DNA of 64,000 nt from Deinococcus psychrotolerans (GTDB lineage Bacteria > Deinococcota > Deinococci > Deinococcales > Deinococcaceae), in assembly GCF_003860465.1 (NCBI RefSeq), contig NZ_CP034185.1, positions 363,731 to 427,730 on the forward strand. The letters are read 5' to 3'. Positions 1 to 8,160 of the stretch are shown here, piece after piece (within the stretch, counting starts at the first letter, position 1; each line of letters opens with the position of its first letter). The notes under the pieces are model-generated. The model was not told where the DNA came from, did not search any database, and saw only the letters and a program-made list of their open reading frames with translations. A program made the position numbers and the translations under genes.

Positions 1-525
1 TCCGGCCAGATGCGCCTCTGCCCGCGTGCTGCCCAGTACCCACTCGGCTTCAAAACGGTCAGAGGGCGCTCCCGCGTTGATGCCGCCCATCTCACCGTAG
101 TAATTGGGCAAGAAGGTGCGAACCACCGCGCCCAGCCGGTGAATATTGAGGTGGGCGTTGATGAGGAGCAATGGGTCAAATGTCCAGCGCACCTGATTGA
201 TGCCGCGTTCCAAACACCACTCGCGCTGAAAGCGCTTGAGCTTCTCACCCAGATGCTGCTTGCGGGCGCTCGGATGCACGCCAAGGCGGTGCGAGTGCTG
301 GATACCAGCGTCTTTGGTGGGCAAACCGATCAGATACGCCCAGAGTTGCCCGTCTCCGTCTACCGCGCCCGCCACCAGACCGCCGATATGCTGCACCGCC
401 AACAGCAAGCCGGGGTCTTCCGGATGGTCGCCCTCACCCCAGACAGCCCGTGCCAGGGACGGCGTGAGGGCGAGTTCGCCCAGCCCATTCAGCTCCCGAA
501 TACTTAGGGAGGCGGGCGTGTTCAA
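1..525 (-). CDS. GNAT-family acetyltransferase, 3' end cut by window edge
   Basis: The reverse strand reads open for 175 codons from a TTG at 525 to the window edge. The reading includes [20 protein letters not shown], which resembles the acetyl-CoA-binding region of GNAT enzymes, and later a stretch with [14 protein letters not shown]. No ATG or GTG lies in frame between the upstream in-frame stop (670-672) and 525, so TTG, which overlaps the TGA of the preceding gene, is the only plausible start. The family is the predicted GNAT group (COG3375 type) often found beside N-acylamino acid racemases, which agrees with its neighbour. The acceptor substrate is unknown; acylation of an amino acid is an inference from context. 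The C-terminus lies outside the window. Confidence 0.75.
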   Translation of the reverse strand, partial: MNTPASLSIRELNGLGELALTPSLARAVWGEGDHPEDPGLLLAVQHIGGLVAGAVDGDGQLWAYLIGLPTKDAGIQHSHRLGVHPSARKQHLGEKLKRFQREWCLERGINQVRWTFDPLLLINAHLNIHRLGAVVRTFLPNYYGEMGGINAGAPSDRFEAEWVLGSTRAEAHLAG

Positions 526-1658
526 GGTGCGGCTGGCGCGGCGGAAGTGCGCTGCGGCTTCACGTCCACCTTCATCTGTGTCAGCGTGTCTAAAAACGGC
601 AAGTCCAGCGTGACGCCGATGCCTGCGCCCCCCGGAACGGGCATCATGCCGCCCGACGTTTCCAGCGGTTCATGAACAATGTCGCGGGCCCAGTACCGCG
701 AGGAACTGCTGGTGTCGCCGGGCTTGGTGAAGTTTTCCAGCGTGGCGAGGTGGATGTTGTGCGCTCTGCCGATTCCGCTTTCCAACATCCCGCCGCACCA
801 CACCGGAGCGCTGAACGCAGCGGCCACATCGTGAATCCGCCGCGCTTCCAAGTGACCGCCGACCCGTCCGACTTTGATGTTGATCAGGCGGCAAGCAGCC
901 ATTTCCAGCGCCTTGCGGGTGTCCTGTGCCGAGGTGATGCACTCGTCTAAGCACAGCGGCGTCTGCATCAGGGCTTGCAACTTGGCGTGGTCGCGCATGT
1001 CGTCCCAGGCCAGTGGCTGCTCGATGTAATCGAGGCCCAGTGTATCGAGTTCGCGCAGGGTGTTGATCTGCCCCAGCGAGTACGCGGCGTTGGCGTCCAC
1101 CGTGACCGGCAAGTCGCCCAGCGCTGCCTTGACCGCCCGCACCATTTTCACATCCCAGCCCGGCTGAATCTTGAGTTTGATACGCTTGTAGCCCTGCTCG
1201 GCGTGCCGCACGGCAGAGTCCACGGTGGCCTCGATGCTCGGCTGGATGCCCAGCGACACGCCCACCGCCACCTCGTTTCTGACGCCACCCAGCACGGTAG
1301 AGAGCGGCAGACCCAAATTCTTGGCCCACAAATCCCAGAAGGCCATTTCGAGGGAGGCCAGCGCCATCCGGTTGCCGCGGATTCCCGATAAGTGGCGCAT
1401 CAGCTGTTCGGGGTTGACGAAGTCCTGGCCCAGCACGCTCGGCAAAATGCTTTCTTGCAGCAGGGCCAGTGCGCCGCTGATGGTTTCCTCGCGGTAATCG
1501 GGCCGCACGTCCATGACACCTTCAGATACGCCTTCCAGACCTTCACCGAAGAGGCGCAGCAGCACAAACGTCTTGCCGTTCATCACTCCAAACGAAGTGC
1601 GAAAGGGCTTTAAGAGCGGCAGCGAAACGAGGCGGAGCTCAGCGCGGTCAAGACGCAC
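522..1658 (-). CDS. N-acylamino acid racemase / o-succinylbenzoate synthase-like enolase-superfamily enzyme
   Basis: This 378-residue protein has the complete catalytic layout of the muconate-lactonizing subgroup: KLK at 161-163, metal ligands D188 (TVDAN), E213 (YIEQPL) and D238 (CLDEC), and the opposing lysine K262 (NIKVGRVGG). Family members either make o-succinylbenzoate for menaquinone synthesis or racemize N-acyl amino acids, and many do both. The coupled downstream GNAT gene argues for the racemase role, as in the Deinococcus NAAAR enzymes. The start is a GTG at 1658 with no strong Shine-Dalgarno; TAGGCT a few bases upstream could be a leaderless -10. No other menaquinone gene is nearby. 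Confidence 0.85.
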   Translation of the reverse strand: MRLDRAELRLVSLPLLKPFRTSFGVMNGKTFVLLRLFGEGLEGVSEGVMDVRPDYREETISGALALLQESILPSVLGQDFVNPEQLMRHLSGIRGNRMALASLEMAFWDLWAKNLGLPLSTVLGGVRNEVAVGVSLGIQPSIEATVDSAVRHAEQGYKRIKLKIQPGWDVKMVRAVKAALGDLPVTVDANAAYSLGQINTLRELDTLGLDYIEQPLAWDDMRDHAKLQALMQTPLCLDECITSAQDTRKALEMAACRLINIKVGRVGGHLEARRIHDVAAAFSAPVWCGGMLESGIGRAHNIHLATLENFTKPGDTSSSSRYWARDIVHEPLETSGGMMPVPGGAGIGVTLDLPFLDTLTQMKVDVKPQRTSAAPAAP

Positions 1659-2029
1659 GGCAGCAGCCTAAACAGGGACGTTTGAGAGAAGCTCCGGCAC
1701 TCACTTGGGCTAACGACACGGCGACTCCTTCTGACTGGATCTTCAAGAGGGCGAACGGTGGAGCGAACTGAACCACAACACGGCCAAAAGGTCGGAGGGG
1801 CTAAGGATGTATTTGATTTTGCAAATCTTACCCAATTGCAATCTATTTTGCAAGGCGGTGGATTGGTGGCCCGCACTTTGGCACGTGATCGCCGCCCACG
1901 CTCCACTGCGCTTGACTTTGGAGCGCCCAGCTCTTAGGCTGGCCCTACCAACACATGTAACGTTTACATCGGCGATTTGTCTGTTCCGTCCGCTCTAAAC
2001 AGCTCACTTTTTCATTCTGAGGGAGGGCC
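1659..2029. other. Intergenic region between divergent racemase and LacI genes
   Basis: These 371 bases carry the control region of two divergent genes. The right half holds a LacI-type palindrome at 1955-1969 and the Shine-Dalgarno AGGGAGG just before the regulator gene. The left half includes an A+T-rich patch around 1808-1850. I see no convincing small gene; the short open frames here lack ribosome sites or recognisable content. Confidence 0.6.
1955..1969. promoter_or_regulatory. LacI-family operator, autoregulatory copy
   Basis: The sequence ATGTAACGTTTACAT is two perfect 6-base half-sites (ATGTAA/TTACAT) around CGT. It lies about 60 bases upstream of the LacI-type regulator gene. LacI-family operators often read TGTAAACGTTTACA, and this site differs by one missing A. 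Closely related sites precede the binding-protein gene and the glycosidase gene, which supports a shared regulator. Confidence 0.65.
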
Positions 2030-3163
2030 ATGCCGAAAACCGAGCCGAGCCCGCGCCCAGCGCCGCAAAAAGCGGCCTTGCCCAGTGAGAAAGCGCAAAG
2101 TAAAAAGGGACAAAGTCAGAAGGTGCAAGGCGAAAAGATGCGCGGCGCGGGGATCCGCGAAGTGGCCAAGCAAGCCGGCGTCTCTATCGCCACCGTGTCC
2201 CGCGCCCTCAGTGACGAAGGCGTGGTCAGTCCCCAGACCCGCCAGCGCGTGGTGGAGTGGGCCGCCGCTTTGGATTACAAACCGAGTCCGCTGGGCCGCA
2301 ACCTCGTGCGTGGGCGCAGTGATTTGATCGGCCTGATCGTGCCGAACGTGGCTTTTCCGCTTTACGGCGAAATGATTCGGGCCATCGGAGACGTGCTGGG
2401 GCGTCACGGCATGAGCATTTTGCTGGCCTCCAGCCACGACGACGAAGCTGCCGAACGCGGCGCGGCCCAGCACCTGCTCAAGCACGCGCTCGACGGCGGG
2501 ATCGTCATCAATTCGCGCTTGGGCCCACTGCTTCCGTTGCAGCGTCACTCGGGCTGGGTTCACGTCGCGCCCGAGGTCAGCGGTTTGCCGCACCGGGTCG
2601 AACTCGACAACGAAGCGGGCGGAGCGCTGGCCGCCCACGAACTGCTGGCCTCACAGCGCCGCCGCCTCGCCTACGTGGGCGCGGAGGGCCGCGAGAGTGC
2701 CGAGCGTGAGCGCGGCTTTGCGCGGGTGGTCGCCGGAGCCGGACTGACCTACCGCCGCTTCGGGGGCGATTATTCCGAAGTTTCGGGCTTGCGGGCGGGC
2801 GAGGCGCTGCTGGACGGTGCGGTAGGGGGAGGCTCAGGATGGACAAGCTCAGCCGAGGGCGTCCCCGGCGACATGTTCCCCGATGGCATTTTTGCAGCGG
2901 GCGATCTGATGGCCGCTGGGGTGCTGCGCTCACTGCACCGGCGCGGCCTGAGGGTGCCTCAGCAAGTGGCCGTCATCGGCTTTGACGACGCGGTGATCGC
3001 CTCACTGCTCTATCCGCGCCTGACCAGCATTCGCCAGCCCGCTTACCCGATGGGCGTGGCAGCGGCCAATCTGGCGCTGCGCTTGCTGGAGGGGCAGAGC
3101 AGTGGGCCACTGACCTTTCTGCCGGAACTGGTGCGGCGTGAATCTACTGGGCCGCCCGAATAA
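2030..3163 (+). CDS. LacI-family transcriptional regulator
   Basis: The 377-residue protein has a LacI helix-turn-helix at about residues 42-61 (IREVAKQAGVSIATVSRALS), followed by the hinge and a periplasmic-binding-protein-like effector domain (DLIGLIVPN; VIGFDDAVIASLLYPRLTSI near the end). A basic N-terminal extension of about 37 residues is unusual. AGGGAGG upstream of ATG 2030 favours the long form, while Met37 (2138) would give a family-typical N-terminus. It is followed by a solute-binding protein and an amino-sugar gene set, and operator-like palindromes occur before it and both following transcription units. It probably represses sugar uptake and breakdown and its own gene; the effector is unknown. 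Confidence 0.9.
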   Translation: MPKTEPSPRPAPQKAALPSEKAQSKKGQSQKVQGEKMRGAGIREVAKQAGVSIATVSRALSDEGVVSPQTRQRVVEWAAALDYKPSPLGRNLVRGRSDLIGLIVPNVAFPLYGEMIRAIGDVLGRHGMSILLASSHDDEAAERGAAQHLLKHALDGGIVINSRLGPLLPLQRHSGWVHVAPEVSGLPHRVELDNEAGGALAAHELLASQRRRLAYVGAEGRESAERERGFARVVAGAGLTYRRFGGDYSEVSGLRAGEALLDGAVGGGSGWTSSAEGVPGDMFPDGIFAAGDLMAAGVLRSLHRRGLRVPQQVAVIGFDDAVIASLLYPRLTSIRQPAYPMGVAAANLALRLLEGQSSGPLTFLPELVRRESTGPPE

Positions 3164-3256
3164 GCAGCTTCATAGCGTTCTTTTCCTGACGGATTAGACA
3201 TTGACCAGAACTACAGTGTTGAGCAGCCCAAACGCCTATACCTCTAGATACCCATT

Positions 3257-3268
3257 TGTAAACTTACA
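3257..3268. promoter_or_regulatory. LacI-family operator before the binding-protein gene
   Basis: TGTAAACTTACA is a palindrome with perfect 5-base arms (TGTAA/TTACA) and a 2-base spacer, 44 bases before the start of the solute-binding-protein gene. It matches the half-sites seen at 1955 and 5070, although the spacing is one base shorter. Confidence 0.5.
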
Positions 3269-3312
3269 GCTTTAGTAGCTTTAAGCCCCCACTTTCTTTT
3301 GGAGGACTTCCC

Positions 3313-4953
3313 ATGAAAAGCGCCAAAACTTTCGCCAAGTTTGCCCTCGTCCTCACGGCTGCCCTCAGCAGCGCCGCTTACGCCCAAAACCCCAAAAGCA
3401 CTTTCACGGTGGTCAGAAGCGATCAGTGGGGCGCTCAGAATTTCAATCCCTTCTTACCGGGCAGCCAGCACCTCTTGCCGACCAACTCGGCCATTTACGA
3501 AAGCCTGTTTTTCGTGAACACCATCAACGGCAAAGTGACGCCGGTATTGGGCACCAAGTATGCTTGGAGCAAAGACAACAAAACCCTGACGGTGACGACG
3601 CGTCCCAATGTCAAGTGGACGGACAATCAAGCTTTTGACTCGAATGACGTGGTTTTTACCTTCAACTACATGAAAAAGTATCCGGTATTGGACTTGACTG
3701 GAATTTGGAAAAACGGCCTGACCAGCGTCAAATCCCCCAATCCTAACACGGTGGTCTTTGCCTTTGACAAAGCCAACACCCCCAACTTTCAATTTATTGC
3801 CCACACTTTGATTGTTCCTCAACACCTGTGGGCCAGCGTCACAGACCCCGGAACGTACACCAACGCCAAACCCATCGGCACCGGGCCATTTGTATTCGAC
3901 ACCTACAGCCAGCAGGCGCTGCGGGTTCTCAAAAATCCCAATTACTGGCTCAAGGGCCAGCCTTATGTGGACGCGGTGGTGTGGCTCTCGACCAGCAGCA
4001 ACGACGCGGCGCTGTTCAAGCTGATTAAAGGTGACGCCGATTACGGTTATGTGGGCATCTCCGACCCCATCGCCTACGCCAAACAGAACAAGAACACCGA
4101 CTACTGGTGGCCCACCAACAACGGCAATTTCTTGTACTTCAACACCACCAAAGCGCCGTTTAGCGACGCGGGCTTCCGGCGGGCCGTTTCGAGCGCCATC
4201 AACACCAAGGAAGTCGCCCAAAAAGCCTACGCGGGGGCCGTTCCCGCCGCCGCACCCTCGGCCATTATTCCGGCCCAGCAAGACAAGTGGCTTTCGGCCA
4301 GCACCAAGAGTATGGGGGGCAAATACGACCCCGCCGCCGCTGACGCCGCCCTCACCGCCGCTGGCTACAAGAAAAACGCCCAGGGTGTGCGCCTCGGCAA
4401 AGACGGCAAGCCGCTGCCGAACTACCGCATTTTGGTGGGCGCGGGCTGGACTGATTTCATTACCATGGCGCAGGTGATCGGCGACAACCTCAAGCAACTC
4501 GGCATCAACACCCAGATCGACCAGCAAGCTTGGGCAGGCTATTCCGGCAGCATGCAGAGCGCCACCTACGACATGGGCATCAGTTGGGGCTGGGGCAACG
4601 GCCCGACGCCGTATTACCTCTTTTATCAGTCGTTTGCTCCCGAACTCAGCGCCGCTGCCGGTAAGACCGCGCCCAGCAACTTGTCGCGCTACACCAACCC
4701 TGACGTTACCAAAGCGCTGCAAACCTTCCGCTCGACCAGCGACTTGGCAACTCAGAAAAAAGCCGTGGCTGTGATGGTCAGCGCCGTGCTGAAAGACGTA
4801 CCCTGGGTGCCGCTGACCGACCGGACGCAGTTTAACTTGTACAACACCTCGCGCTTTACCGGCTTCCCCACCGCCGCCAATCCCTACAACGACGCCAGCC
4901 CCGACGACAGCATCGGCGCACGCCTGATGTACCTCAACGTCAAGCCCAAGTAA
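3313..4953 (+). CDS. ABC transporter solute-binding protein, family 5
   Basis: The 546-residue protein starts with a clear signal peptide (basic MKSAKTF, hydrophobic core, cleavage near AYA-Q at residue 24). It then has the family 5 (DppA/OppA-like) fold, with the early signature for the extended N-terminal lobe and the typical FNPFLPGS region. The Shine-Dalgarno GGAGGA precedes the ATG. Family 5 proteins bind oligopeptides, nickel or oligosaccharides. Here the LacI regulator upstream and the glycosidase operon downstream suggest an oligosaccharide, possibly an amino-sugar or cell-wall fragment. No permease or ATPase genes are adjacent, so the partner membrane complex must be encoded elsewhere. 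Confidence 0.88.
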   Translation: MKSAKTFAKFALVLTAALSSAAYAQNPKSTFTVVRSDQWGAQNFNPFLPGSQHLLPTNSAIYESLFFVNTINGKVTPVLGTKYAWSKDNKTLTVTTRPNVKWTDNQAFDSNDVVFTFNYMKKYPVLDLTGIWKNGLTSVKSPNPNTVVFAFDKANTPNFQFIAHTLIVPQHLWASVTDPGTYTNAKPIGTGPFVFDTYSQQALRVLKNPNYWLKGQPYVDAVVWLSTSSNDAALFKLIKGDADYGYVGISDPIAYAKQNKNTDYWWPTNNGNFLYFNTTKAPFSDAGFRRAVSSAINTKEVAQKAYAGAVPAAAPSAIIPAQQDKWLSASTKSMGGKYDPAAADAALTAAGYKKNAQGVRLGKDGKPLPNYRILVGAGWTDFITMAQVIGDNLKQLGINTQIDQQAWAGYSGSMQSATYDMGISWGWGNGPTPYYLFYQSFAPELSAAAGKTAPSNLSRYTNPDVTKALQTFRSTSDLATQKKAVAVMVSAVLKDVPWVPLTDRTQFNLYNTSRFTGFPTAANPYNDASPDDSIGARLMYLNVKPK

Positions 4954-5003
4954 ACCCTGACGAATTGAGGCACACGCAACCGACACAGAAGCAATCGACA
5001 CCG

Positions 5004-5046
5004 AAGCCGCTCAGCCCTGCAAACAGGTTGGGCGGCTTTTCCTTTC
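5004..5046 (+). terminator. Rho-independent terminator after the binding-protein gene
   Basis: AAGCCGC and GCGGCTTTT form the base of a hairpin, with a further CTG/CAG pairing around a CAAA loop. It is followed by a T-rich tail (TTTTCCTTT). It sits 50 bases after the stop of the solute-binding-protein gene and separates it from the glycosidase operon. Confidence 0.75.
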
Positions 5047-5069
5047 AATGCCAATCACTCCGGCGTTCG

Positions 5070-5084
5070 ATGTAACGTTTTCAT
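5070..5084. promoter_or_regulatory. LacI-family operator before the glycosidase operon
   Basis: ATGTAACGTTTTCAT is identical to the site at 1955-1969 except for one base (T for A in the right arm). It lies 63 bases upstream of the glycosidase start; a TATACT -10-like element follows at 5122-5127 and AAAGGA precedes the ATG. Confidence 0.6.
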
Positions 5085-5147
5085 GCTTTACTCGACTCGG
5101 TATTTAACTCATTAGCTTGCCTATACTCGGCAAAAGGACTCCCTGCT

Positions 5148-6431
5148 ATGGCTCAAGTCAAAATCGCTTATATCGGCGGCGGCAGCACCCGCGCCCCCGG
5201 CACCGTCGCTTCATTTATTCGGCAGGCCGCTAACTTCTCTGGCTCGGAAATAGTGCTGCAAGACCTCAACGAGGAGCAGCTGGACTTGGTGTGCCGGTTG
5301 TCGCGCAAGATGGCGGCGGCGCAGGGCGCAGACCTCAAAATCAGCGCGACCACCGACAGACGGGCGGCCCTAGACGGCTGCGACGGGGTGCTGTCGAGTT
5401 ATCGGCCCGGCGGCTTCGAGGCCCGTGCCCAAGACGAGCGCATTCCGCTGCATCACGGGGCGATTGGGCAGGAAACACAGGGAGCGGGCGGCTTTTTTAT
5501 GGCGCTGCGGGCCATTCACATCGCCCGGGGCTTGGTGGAAGACATGCAGGCCATCTGCCCCGACGCCACCCTGTTCAATTACACCAATCCGGTCAATATC
5601 GTGGCTCAAGCGGTGGCGGATCACTCGGCCATCAAGGTGGTGTCGCTGTGCGAAGGCCCGATTGTTTTTCCGCAGGAGATCGCCGAACTCGCCGGACTCG
5701 ACCCCGCCAAGGTGCGGGCGGTGATGCTGGGCCTCAACCACGCTTGCTGGAGCGCGGAAGCAGAATATGACAGCCAGCCGATGCTGCCGATTTTGGCGCA
5801 GAAGTTGGAAGAAGGCATTGCCGACGACTGGGCGCGGCGCTGGATCAGCTTGGCGGTGCAGATGGACAGCCTGCCCGCTTCGTACATGAAGTATTACTAC
5901 TTTGAGCGCGAGATGCTGCGGGAGCTCTTGGACAAGCCGACCACCCGCGCCGAGGACATCCTTAGAGACGTGCCGAGCTACTGGCAGCACTACCGCCAGC
6001 AACTGGACGCCAAGAACCCGGCGCTCGAACCCGAGCTCTCACGCGGCGGCATTTTTGAACTCGAAGTCGCTGTAGACGTGATGGACGCCCTCTTCAACGA
6101 CAAAAACGAAATCTGGCCGACCAATGTGGTGAACGCGGGGGCGATTCAGGATTTCCCCGATTCGCGGGTAGTGGAAGTGCCGTGCTTGGTCAACCGGCAA
6201 GGCGTAAGGCCTCTTGGCGGCTACCGGGTGCCGCCGCCGGTTCGCGGGTTGCTCAGCGCTCTGGGCGAATACCAGCAGCTCGCCGCCGACGCCGCGTGGA
6301 GTGGCAGCCGCAAAGAAGCTATAGCAGCGCTGACGAGCAATCCATTGGTGCGAACTTTGCCGCTGGCCCAGACGCTGTATGACGAACTCGCCCGCGCCCA
6401 CCGCCAGTTCTTGCCGGAGCGGCTGTGGTGA
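5148..6431 (+). CDS. Glycoside hydrolase family 4 enzyme (NAD- and Mn-dependent)
   Basis: The 427-residue protein begins with the GH4 dinucleotide-binding motif AYIGGGSTRAPG. It continues with FNYTNPVNI (N147 region) and the metal-site elements Cys168 and His198 (GLNHACW). GH4 enzymes cleave phosphorylated or plain glycosides by transient oxidation at C3. The signature around the metal cysteine here is CEGP, not the CNVP, CDMP or CH-type signatures I recall for characterised subgroups, so the substrate cannot be assigned. The NagB-like and BadF-kinase genes immediately downstream point to an amino-sugar glycoside. It is the first gene of a tightly overlapping three-gene operon behind a LacI-type operator. 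Confidence 0.88.
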   Translation: MAQVKIAYIGGGSTRAPGTVASFIRQAANFSGSEIVLQDLNEEQLDLVCRLSRKMAAAQGADLKISATTDRRAALDGCDGVLSSYRPGGFEARAQDERIPLHHGAIGQETQGAGGFFMALRAIHIARGLVEDMQAICPDATLFNYTNPVNIVAQAVADHSAIKVVSLCEGPIVFPQEIAELAGLDPAKVRAVMLGLNHACWSAEAEYDSQPMLPILAQKLEEGIADDWARRWISLAVQMDSLPASYMKYYYFEREMLRELLDKPTTRAEDILRDVPSYWQHYRQQLDAKNPALEPELSRGGIFELEVAVDVMDALFNDKNEIWPTNVVNAGAIQDFPDSRVVEVPCLVNRQGVRPLGGYRVPPPVRGLLSALGEYQQLAADAAWSGSRKEAIAALTSNPLVRTLPLAQTLYDELARAHRQFLPERLW

Positions 6432-7126
6432 TGGTCAGCGGCGCGGAGCTCAACATTCAGCCGGATTCGCAAGCGCTGGCCACCGCCGCCGCCGACTTTA
6501 TCGCCGAGCAGGTTCGCGCCAACCCGGATTTGAGCATTTTGGTCGCCACCGGCAACACCCCCATGCCGACTTACGCCGAGTTGGCGCGGCGGGTGCGGGC
6601 CGGTGAGTTGGAGATGAACCGTGTGGTAGCGGTGCAGCTCGACGAATACCTGGGCGTGGCGGAAGACGACCCGCGCAGTTTGTGGAGCTGGATGCTCAGG
6701 TCGTTCGTGGAGCCGCTGGGTATTCGCCGCACCGTCAAGCTGGAAGACCCACGTACTTTTGAAGCGGCTATTGCCGCGCTCGGCGGGCTCGACTTGGCGA
6801 TTTTGGGACTGGGGCCAAACGGACACCTCGGCTTCAACGAACCGCCCAGCCCCGCTGACGCACCGACCCGCGTGCTGGAGTTGACGCCCGAAAGTTTGGC
6901 AAGCAACGCCGCTTACTGGGGCGAGCTGCCGGTGCCGAGACAGGCCATCACCGCCGGAATGGACATTATTCTGGCAGCCCGGAAAACCCTGCTGCTGGTC
7001 AGCGGAGCGCACAAACGCGCCGTCTTGCGCTCAGCGCTGGAAGATGGGCCAACTCCCGATTTGCCTGCCTCGCTGCTGCGGCGCACCCCGCTAACGGTCG
7101 TCGCGGACGAGGCCGCTTGGGTATGA
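6431..7126 (+). CDS. Glucosamine-6-phosphate deaminase-like protein (NagB/SIS family)
   Basis: This protein of about 231 residues has NagB family signatures: ATGNTPMPTY (phosphate-binding loop), QLDEYLG (acidic pair) and GLGPNGHLGFNEP. The family turns glucosamine-6-phosphate into fructose-6-phosphate and ammonia; 6-phosphogluconolactonases are relatives, but the FNEP motif favours the deaminase side. The position normally Asp in the E. coli NDGH motif is Asn here, as in some other bacterial NagB proteins. ATG at 6431 shares its A with the glycosidase stop (TGATG), implying translational coupling; GTG at 6425 is a less likely start. Confidence 0.82.
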   Translation: MVSGAELNIQPDSQALATAAADFIAEQVRANPDLSILVATGNTPMPTYAELARRVRAGELEMNRVVAVQLDEYLGVAEDDPRSLWSWMLRSFVEPLGIRRTVKLEDPRTFEAAIAALGGLDLAILGLGPNGHLGFNEPPSPADAPTRVLELTPESLASNAAYWGELPVPRQAITAGMDIILAARKTLLLVSGAHKRAVLRSALEDGPTPDLPASLLRRTPLTVVADEAAWV

Positions 7127-8118
7127 GCGGGGTGGCGGCGAACGATCTGGTCTTAGGGATAGACGCAGGCAACACCAAAACCATTGCCCTGATCGCCGAC
7201 ACCTCTGGCACGGTGCGCGGCTACGGGCGGGCTGGGCCCAGCAACATCTATGTCCAGCCACAACAAGCCCTGCGCCACTTGGAAGACGCGGTGGCAGCGG
7301 CCAAAACCAACGCGGGGGTCGGCCATGAGCCGCTGCGAGCCGTGACCCTCAGCGCCACCGGAGCGGACTGGCCCGAGGACTTCACCCTGCTGGAAGGTGA
7401 GCTGCGCCGCTGGAACTGGGCCAAGCGCCAGCAAGTCGTCAACGACGCGGTGGGAGCGCTGCGGGCCGGATCGCTGGATGGCCTCGGCGTGGCGGTGGCC
7501 TGCGGCACCAGCGCGGGCATCGCCGCCTGCAGCGCCGACGGACGGGTGTGGCACAGCAGTTACTGGCAAGAACCCGAGGGCGCAGAGGAGCTGGCCCGAC
7601 TAGCACTGCGGGCCGTTTACCGTGCCGAACTCGGCATAGACCCACCCACCCAGCTGACGAACCGGGTGCTGGCCCATTTTGAGATGCCCAGCGTGGAAGC
7701 CTTGCTGCACTCTCTTACTGGACGCACCCAAACGGTTCCGGCTCACTTGGGCCGACTGGCGCGAGTGCTGCTCGATACCGCCGCAGCGGGCGACCCGACC
7801 AGCTTCAGGCTCTTGCAAAAGCACGGCGCGGCGCTGGGCGATTACGCGCTGGCGGCTGCGGGCAAAGTGGGCTTATCTGGCGATTATCTGCTGACCACTT
7901 CCGGCGGCGTGATGCGGCATCCCTCGCCAGTTTTGCGTGAAGCGCTGATGGCGCGGGTACGGGAAAACTCTCCTGATGTCCGCTGGCAAGCCAGCCACCA
8001 CGAACCCGTCTTCGGAGCGCTGCTGCTGGCTTTGGAGCTGGCCGGAGGCGTCATCAGTCCGGCCCTGTTTGGGCGGCTGGAAGAAACCTGCCCGGATGAC
8101 TCGCTGTTTTTGACTTGA
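7123..8118 (+). CDS. BadF/BadG-type ATPase, probable N-acetylglucosamine kinase
   Basis: The 331-residue protein opens with the ASKHA phosphate-binding motif LVLGIDAGNTKT and has a second motif, VACGTSAGIAA. This fits the BcrAD/BadF ATPase group, which includes eukaryotic-type N-acetylglucosamine kinases. With a NagB-like deaminase upstream, phosphorylation of an amino sugar released by the glycosidase is a reasonable role, but it would require deacetylation somewhere, and no NagA is in the window. ATG overlaps the preceding TGA (ATGA), so the gene belongs to the same operon. TTG at 7117 is an unlikely alternative start. Confidence 0.82.
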   Translation: MSGVAANDLVLGIDAGNTKTIALIADTSGTVRGYGRAGPSNIYVQPQQALRHLEDAVAAAKTNAGVGHEPLRAVTLSATGADWPEDFTLLEGELRRWNWAKRQQVVNDAVGALRAGSLDGLGVAVACGTSAGIAACSADGRVWHSSYWQEPEGAEELARLALRAVYRAELGIDPPTQLTNRVLAHFEMPSVEALLHSLTGRTQTVPAHLGRLARVLLDTAAAGDPTSFRLLQKHGAALGDYALAAAGKVGLSGDYLLTTSGGVMRHPSPVLREALMARVRENSPDVRWQASHHEPVFGALLLALELAGGVISPALFGRLEETCPDDSLFLT

Positions 8119-8160
8119 ATGACCTGCTTACACACCCCACTTTCCCAAAGGACGCCCACC

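Noticed and set aside
10..507. Long forward open frame at the left edge
   Set aside because: The reverse strand reads as a GNAT acetyltransferase with recognisable motifs; the forward frame has no family features or ribosome site.
1807..1998. Short forward frame in the racemase/LacI gap
   Set aside because: It contains the LacI-type operator and has no ribosome site or conserved content.
3454..5001. 515-codon reverse open frame opposite the solute-binding-protein gene
   Set aside because: It is a codon-bias shadow of a gene with signal peptide and family motifs on the forward strand, and it runs through the terminator.
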